NCBI GenBank assembly: GCA_905182985.1
Contig: CAJJDN010000061.1
Location: 516,138-530,079, forward strand
DNA from: Paramecium sonneborni
Taxonomy: Eukaryota; Ciliophora; Oligohymenophorea; Peniculida; Parameciidae
DNA: 13,942 nucleotides
Reading direction: 5' to 3'
In this document: positions 9,924-13,942 of the stretch, in pieces
How positions within the stretch are numbered: the stretch's first letter is position 1
How the letters are laid out: the number at the start of each line of letters is the position of its first letter
Notes under the pieces: model-generated
Told to the model about the DNA's origin: nothing
The model's input: the letters and a program-made list of their open reading frames with translations, nothing else
Databases searched by the model: none
Position numbers and translations under genes: made by a program

Positions 9924-10939
9924 ATGGGATCAAATTTTATTAAACCAAAATCAACATTGACAACTACTTGTTATTAACTTCACACTCCAAAAATAAAAAC
10001 AACTGCTAATTGTCTTAATGCTATTGCTCTCAATAAGGAAAAAAATCTCTTAGTTACTACATGTTCTAAAGACATCACTTTTTATTCAATAAAAAAGGAA
10101 TAATTAAAGAAAATGTAACAGATCGTAACTCATGACCATAATATCACACTCAATATTTTCTAGAATAGGAAATAATTTGTCATAGGGTCTGAAAATAAAT
10201 CCATTAAAATATGGTCATTGAATTTATTATCAAATGCAAAATATATCATAAAATTAAAAGGAAATTCTACCATATATTTAGTGATACACCCCTATGAAGA
10301 CAAATTTATGTATGGTTCTAAAGAAAAAGCAATAAAAATTTGGTCTCAAAACCCATCCTGGCTTTGTTCATAAACAATACTTGAGCATAATAATTGGATT
10401 TGGGCTTTATCGATAAATTAAAATGGTAATAAATTAATATCTTCTGGTTGGGATAATTTAATTTTGATTATGGAAGAGAAAAAAACAAGGAATGGGAAGT
10501 TAAACAAAGAATAAGCGTTGATAAATGGGAACATAGATTAACCTTTATAAACGACAAAGTATTTTCATTTTAACCTGTTAATATTATTAATAGATCTTGG
10601 ATTGGATCTACAAATCTTCACTTATTTATTTTTGAATCTATTTCTGGACAATATACTCTAAATAAAAAAATTACAGTATCATGTAGTTGCTAAAGATGTA
10701 CTAGTTAGTCACCTTAACAATACATTCCTTCTAAGCAAATCCTACTTATTAAAAATGGTCATTTTTTGAATTTAGTACAATTAAAGTTTGTAACTTCAAC
10801 AAAATTTGAGTGCATTTTGGCTTAAGCGATAGAATTTAGTTGCGAATCGCTTTTGGGAACATTGAGTGAAGATGGATACTTGTTAGTAAGTTGGAATAAA
10901 TCAATCTATGATATATAGATCAGAATCTTGAAACCTTGA
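9924..10939 (+). pseudogene. WD40-repeat protein gene with a single frameshift
   Basis: From ATG 9924 the frame encodes a WD40 beta-propeller: an N-terminal part starting MGSNFIKPKS, then blades with KSIKIWS and KAIKIWS endings preceded by HDHN, IHPYEDKFMYGS and LEHNNWIWALSINQNGNKLI. After DNLILIMEE the coding frame steps back one base and continues NKEWEVKQRISVDKWEHRL to SEDGYLLVSWNKS and TGA 10937, about 338 residues in all. The shift falls in the A7 run at 10479-10485, as if one A were missing; there is no intron. WD40 genes of this type form large families in Paramecium and act as protein-binding scaffolds. The loop after LKG looks shortened (LKGNSTIYLVIHP), which suggests a diverged or decaying copy, though one uncalled base would make the gene whole. 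Confidence 0.75.
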
Positions 10940-11044
10940 AATTAAAGTGTAATGAGGTCTTAATCTAAATTTTCTAACTAAATATAACATCTCCTTTATA
11001 AATTTAGATTATAAAATTTGAATCAAACCGATATGTATTTATGA

Positions 11045-11850
11045 TCAATTGTTTAATTGTTATAAAATTAAGGATTCTGTACTATTTCTGCATCTGCCTT
11101 AAAAAGGGCTTGCAGATCTCAAAAATTTCTCTGTAGTTCATATAATTTGCAATATCATTATTTTTATATAAGCATAGACTAAATTTATAATAAATAAATA
11201 TTTATTGAATGAATTCGCAGAAATTTTTTACTTGATAAGATATCTCCCACGAAAATGATAATATTTAAGGTATTTGCTTAAATTTTGATTCATAAATTCA
11301 AGATCTTAGTTTTGTCTACAATGTGCTGCTGATCCAATGAAACACACTAAGTGTAGGAAAGTTCTTAAAGGATTTAGTTAGATTCAATTATTAATAATCA
11401 AATTTTAAGAAAATCTTCTTAATCTAACAGCTTAATTGAAGGGTGATTTTAATGTTAAAATAATTAGGAAATTTACTATATATTCAGGGGAAATATAGAG
11501 ATGCAATAACATATTATGATATGGCTATTCAACTAGATCCTAATTATTCCATGGCCTATAATAATAAAGGTTTATCTTTGATTTTATTTAAATAAGTTCT
11601 TCATTAGATCATAAATGATTAAATTATTAGCTAAAAAATCTCGGTAAATATGATGAAGCTCTAATAAGTTATAACAAGTCAATAGCAGTTGACTCAACAA
11701 ATACTTAAGCTTATAAAATAAAGGTAATTTTAATAATATTAAAAGGTGATTTATTAACATTGATGAAGAAGTATAAATAAGCAATTGAAACATATGAACA
11801 AGCTTTAAATTATTTAATCTTTTAACTATGTCGTTGTTTATAAAGAACAG
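11045..11850 (+). pseudogene. TPR-repeat protein gene relic with Cys/His-rich N-terminus
   Basis: The C-terminal part holds tetratricopeptide repeats: LGNLLYIQGKYRDAITYYDM-AIQLDPNYSMAYNNKG, then NLGKYDEALISYNKSIAVDS and KKYKQAIETYEQAL, with the G-Y-A...Y-A pattern of TPR helices. Upstream are Cys/His-rich segments RACRSQKFLCSSYNLQYHY (about 11105-11160) and CLQCAADPMKHTKCRKVL (from 11313), which look like a metal-binding N-terminal region. The frames do not join: TGA at 11210, a switch between about 11256 and 11310, one extra base near 11450, and a shift between repeats 1 and 2 that either a missing A at 11633-11638 or a 47-bp insertion explains. TPRs mediate protein-protein contacts. The 3' limit is unclear because the frame stays open to TGA 11949 into the opposing relic. 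The 5' limit is approximate. Confidence 0.6.
11585..11631 (+). other. 47-bp TA-flanked insertion between TPR repeats
   Basis: TPR repeats 1 and 2 are about 18 residues too far apart. Removing 47 bp between the TA at 11585 and the TA at 11632 restores both the frame and near-normal repeat spacing (NNKGLSLILKNLGKYDEAL). TA borders and this length are compatible with a Paramecium internal eliminated sequence (IES), but the ends match the known IES end consensus poorly. Confidence 0.25.
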
Positions 11851-11879
11851 TGAATAAATATTCTACGAATTTCCTATTA

Positions 11880-13821
11880 GATTTCTTGTTATTTCATTAT
11901 TTTTTTAAAAAGTACTAGTTCTACATATTCTTAAAATTAAAGATACTATGAGGATTTCTTGTCTGGTTGTAGTTACATCAACCATTTAAAGACTTTTTGA
12001 ATATCCATTAAATGATTGTGAATTTTATTGTTTACTAACATTCCTTCAATTTATAAATAAGTTCTCGATAACTCCTCTGATTGCTTTTTCATTTGAAGAC
12101 TTTTGAATCATGATCTTATTTGGAAAATCTTTACTTATAGTAGGATTGTTTTGAAGCTCAAATTTCTTAATTATCTGCTCTATTAGATTATATTGTTTTT
12201 ATTAATCTTTTTCTTTGAATCTTGATAATTTCAACCATATATGGCTTATTCAATAAAGTTTGTTGCAATCGATAAGTTTTACTATTTTTATTCTCTCACT
12301 CTCCTTTAATTAGGTTCATAACTTACAAAATTATTAAATAAAGGTATCTTTATTAAACTTATTGGTTTGACTAAATTTTGTAAATCTTTCAAAGGCACCA
12401 AATTCAAATTAAGTTTTAAATTTAATTAAATTCTCAATTATAATAATTCAATAATTAATTTAGTAATTCAAACACTCTTTGAAGTTAGAAAATTTTGGTT
12501 AATTCTTGTATGATTTATGTTTCAAGAAGTTTATTAATTATCAGATTCATATTTGCAGTAGATGAAATGGTAAAATAAGTATTAAATTTCCTATTCTATT
12601 AATCCAAGCAATACTACTAAATAAGAGAATTATTGAAGCAAAAGATTGAGTATAGTTTTGCTATATTTATAAAGCCAAATTTGATTTTAGAATATTGATT
12701 TTACTAGGTTAATGTAATTCTGCAAACTTAATTTATACATGAATCTTAAATAGCAAGCATTTTTCCTAAATTAAATATCTAATAAAGGTATTTTAATCTT
12801 ACAAGTCTTATTGAATCTTTGAATTTATTTTAATCTCCTTTTTAAATGATGGTCATAAAGTTTATCTATTAACATTAATTTTTTTTGGATTATAAATTCT
12901 ATCAGATTTAAAGATTAAAAAATCATAATAGAGAATTTATATAATAACTTTATATTTATATACAATTTTAAGATAACAAGTTGAAGAATTTATATTTCTT
13001 ATTAATTCATATTTCACAAGAGTCTTGATTAATTAATAAAAAAAAAAGCAATTCCTTTTTTAATTTAAACAAGAATCACACCATTAACTAATTCAGATAA
13101 TTGTAAATCTTATTAGATAAAATATTATCTATATTGGTTGCTATCAATGTTTAACATTTTTTAATTAAATATATCATAGTACTACTTATGATCTAGATAA
13201 TTTAACTCGTAAGCACATATGTTCAATTGGATTACTGAAATTAAGGAAAGAATTATTTAATCTTAACATGCAATACAGTAAGCTAATAAAAGATTTATAT
13301 CGCAATCATCGAAACATTCTGATTATTATTTTCTAAATTATTTAATTCTTTAATAGCATTCACTTTAATTATTCTATTATCTATTAATGCATTAAGGTAA
13401 ATTTTCTATGCATGCCAAGTATTATGGCAAACTTACAATTAATAATTATTACTTATATATATGGGATTTTCAGGTTTATCATAAGATTTATCAGTAAATG
13501 AACTGAATAATCAACACCAAAAGATCTCTATTTGATATGAAACATTCTTAATAGTATATTATTAAATACTATTACAAATAGGATCTCCAAATTATATTTC
13601 TTGGTGTCCAATTTTACACAATCATTTATATATAAATATAAACATTTAATTGAGTTAATTCTGCTATGAAATTTAGTTTTTTAATATTTTGACAATATTT
13701 AAAATCCTATAAATATAATTAATATCTAGCTAGCCATAAGTCCAAGCATTATTAAAATTCTACTGTACATTAATTCAATTCCTGAAATCTCAGCCAAAAA
13801 ACATTCAAAATAATTTGCCAT
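11880..13821 (-). pseudogene. decayed membrane-protein gene
   Basis: Starting at ATG 13821 the minus strand shows a hydrophobic segment IELMYSRILIMLGLMASQIL followed by IIFIGFQILSKY, a likely membrane helix. Coding-like blocks then follow in changing frames: DPICNSIQQYTIKNVSYQIE near 13590, NPIYISNNYQLQVCHNTWHA near 13450, DINLLLAYCIACQDQIILSL near 13270, QFEFGAFERFTKFSQTNKF near 12390, RLQQTLLNKPYMVEIIKIQR near 12260 and NNKIHNHLMDIQKVFKWLMQ near 12010. TGAs (for example 13511) and shifts in both directions interrupt it, and no introns fit. The ancestor may have had about 600-650 residues, with membrane segments in the first third and a soluble, Lys/Gln-rich C-terminal part. No family is recognised. 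The first 153 codons are one uninterrupted frame, so a short intact gene there cannot be excluded. Confidence 0.5.
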
Positions 13822-13898
13822 AAAATAGGAAGTATCATTAGATTATTTAACAAAGTTTAATGAAAATGAAAAGCGAATATTGAATGTAAATATTAGAG

Positions 13899-13917
13899 AA
13901 AAAAAAAAAAAAAAAAA
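13899..13917. repeat. 19-nt poly-A tract
   Basis: An uninterrupted run of 19 A, the longest homopolymer in the window, lies just before the right-end hairpin and about 80 bp upstream of the minus-strand start at 13821. Confidence 0.9.
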
Positions 13918-13942
13918 TTAACAAATTAAAAACTTGTTAATT
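13916..13942. repeat. 9-bp inverted repeat at the right end
   Basis: AATTAACAA and TTGTTAATT are exact reverse complements separated by the 9-nt loop ATTAAAAAC. The window ends at the last base of the second arm. It may be a real dyad or a fold-back end created during assembly; no telomeric repeat is present. Confidence 0.6.

Noticed and set aside
10479..10486. Programmed -1 frameshift at A7-C in the WD40 gene
   Set aside because: The bases resemble a slippery heptamer, but the zero-frame phasing is wrong for A-AAA-AAC and no downstream structure is obvious. A lost A is simpler.
11584..11793. 69-codon minus-strand ORF in the standard code
   Set aside because: It is antisense to the TPR repeats, whose plus-strand motifs are unmistakable.
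1..13942. TGA decoded as Trp throughout (all three stops reassigned)
   Set aside because: The two intact genes contain no internal TGA in over 900 codons, use TGG for Trp, and end at TGA.
1..13942. Germline (micronuclear) origin with IESs explaining all broken frames
   Set aside because: Most frame changes occur with no inserted sequence between coding blocks, and the two clean genes carry no IES-like insertion. Only the TPR insertion is a reasonable candidate.
1..13942. tRNA, rRNA, CRISPR, transposase, telomere repeats
   Set aside because: No tRNA-like cloverleaf, spaced direct repeats, recombinase motifs or C4A2/C3A3 telomere repeats were found on reading both strands.

Overview
The window looks like nuclear DNA of a ciliate, most probably Paramecium. 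It is extremely AT-rich. Long reading frames appear only when TAA and TAG are read as glutamine and TGA is the sole stop (genetic code 6); under the standard code there is almost nothing. Three tiny introns of 26, 22 and 26 nt, each starting GTA and ending TAG, restore frame exactly, which is typical of Paramecium. No telomeric repeats, tRNAs, rRNAs or CRISPR arrays were seen.

Layout, left to right. (1) 2-527 (+): left-truncated gene relic. (2) 735-1612 (+): intact 283-codon Gln-rich protein of unknown function with one intron, preceded by a perfect 26-bp palindrome. (3) about 1767-2870 (-): relic of an unknown gene, tail to tail with gene 2. (4) 2879-3551 (+): secreted-type protein with a discoidin (F5/8 type C)-like domain, damaged. 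(5) 3662-5148 (+): relic of a protein with at least one membrane helix. (6) 5353-7290 (+): intact 629-codon protein with an F-box-like segment and two introns. (7) about 7446-9862 (-): long relic of one or two unknown genes. (8) 9924-10939 (+): WD40-repeat gene, complete apart from one frameshift in an A7 run, head to head with relic 7. (9) about 11045-11850 (+): TPR gene relic with a Cys/His-rich N-terminal part. (10) about 11880-13821 (-): relic of a membrane protein. The right end carries a 19-A run and a 9-bp hairpin.

Two clean genes therefore sit among broken ones. Many breaks on the + strand look like one missing base in or near an A run, so sequence error cannot be excluded for some of them. 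The mixture of +1 and -1 shifts and in-frame TGAs in the minus-strand relics fits real gene decay better. I see no evidence that the genes form one pathway or operon. The broken reading frames were joined by eye, so the boundaries of relics are approximate.
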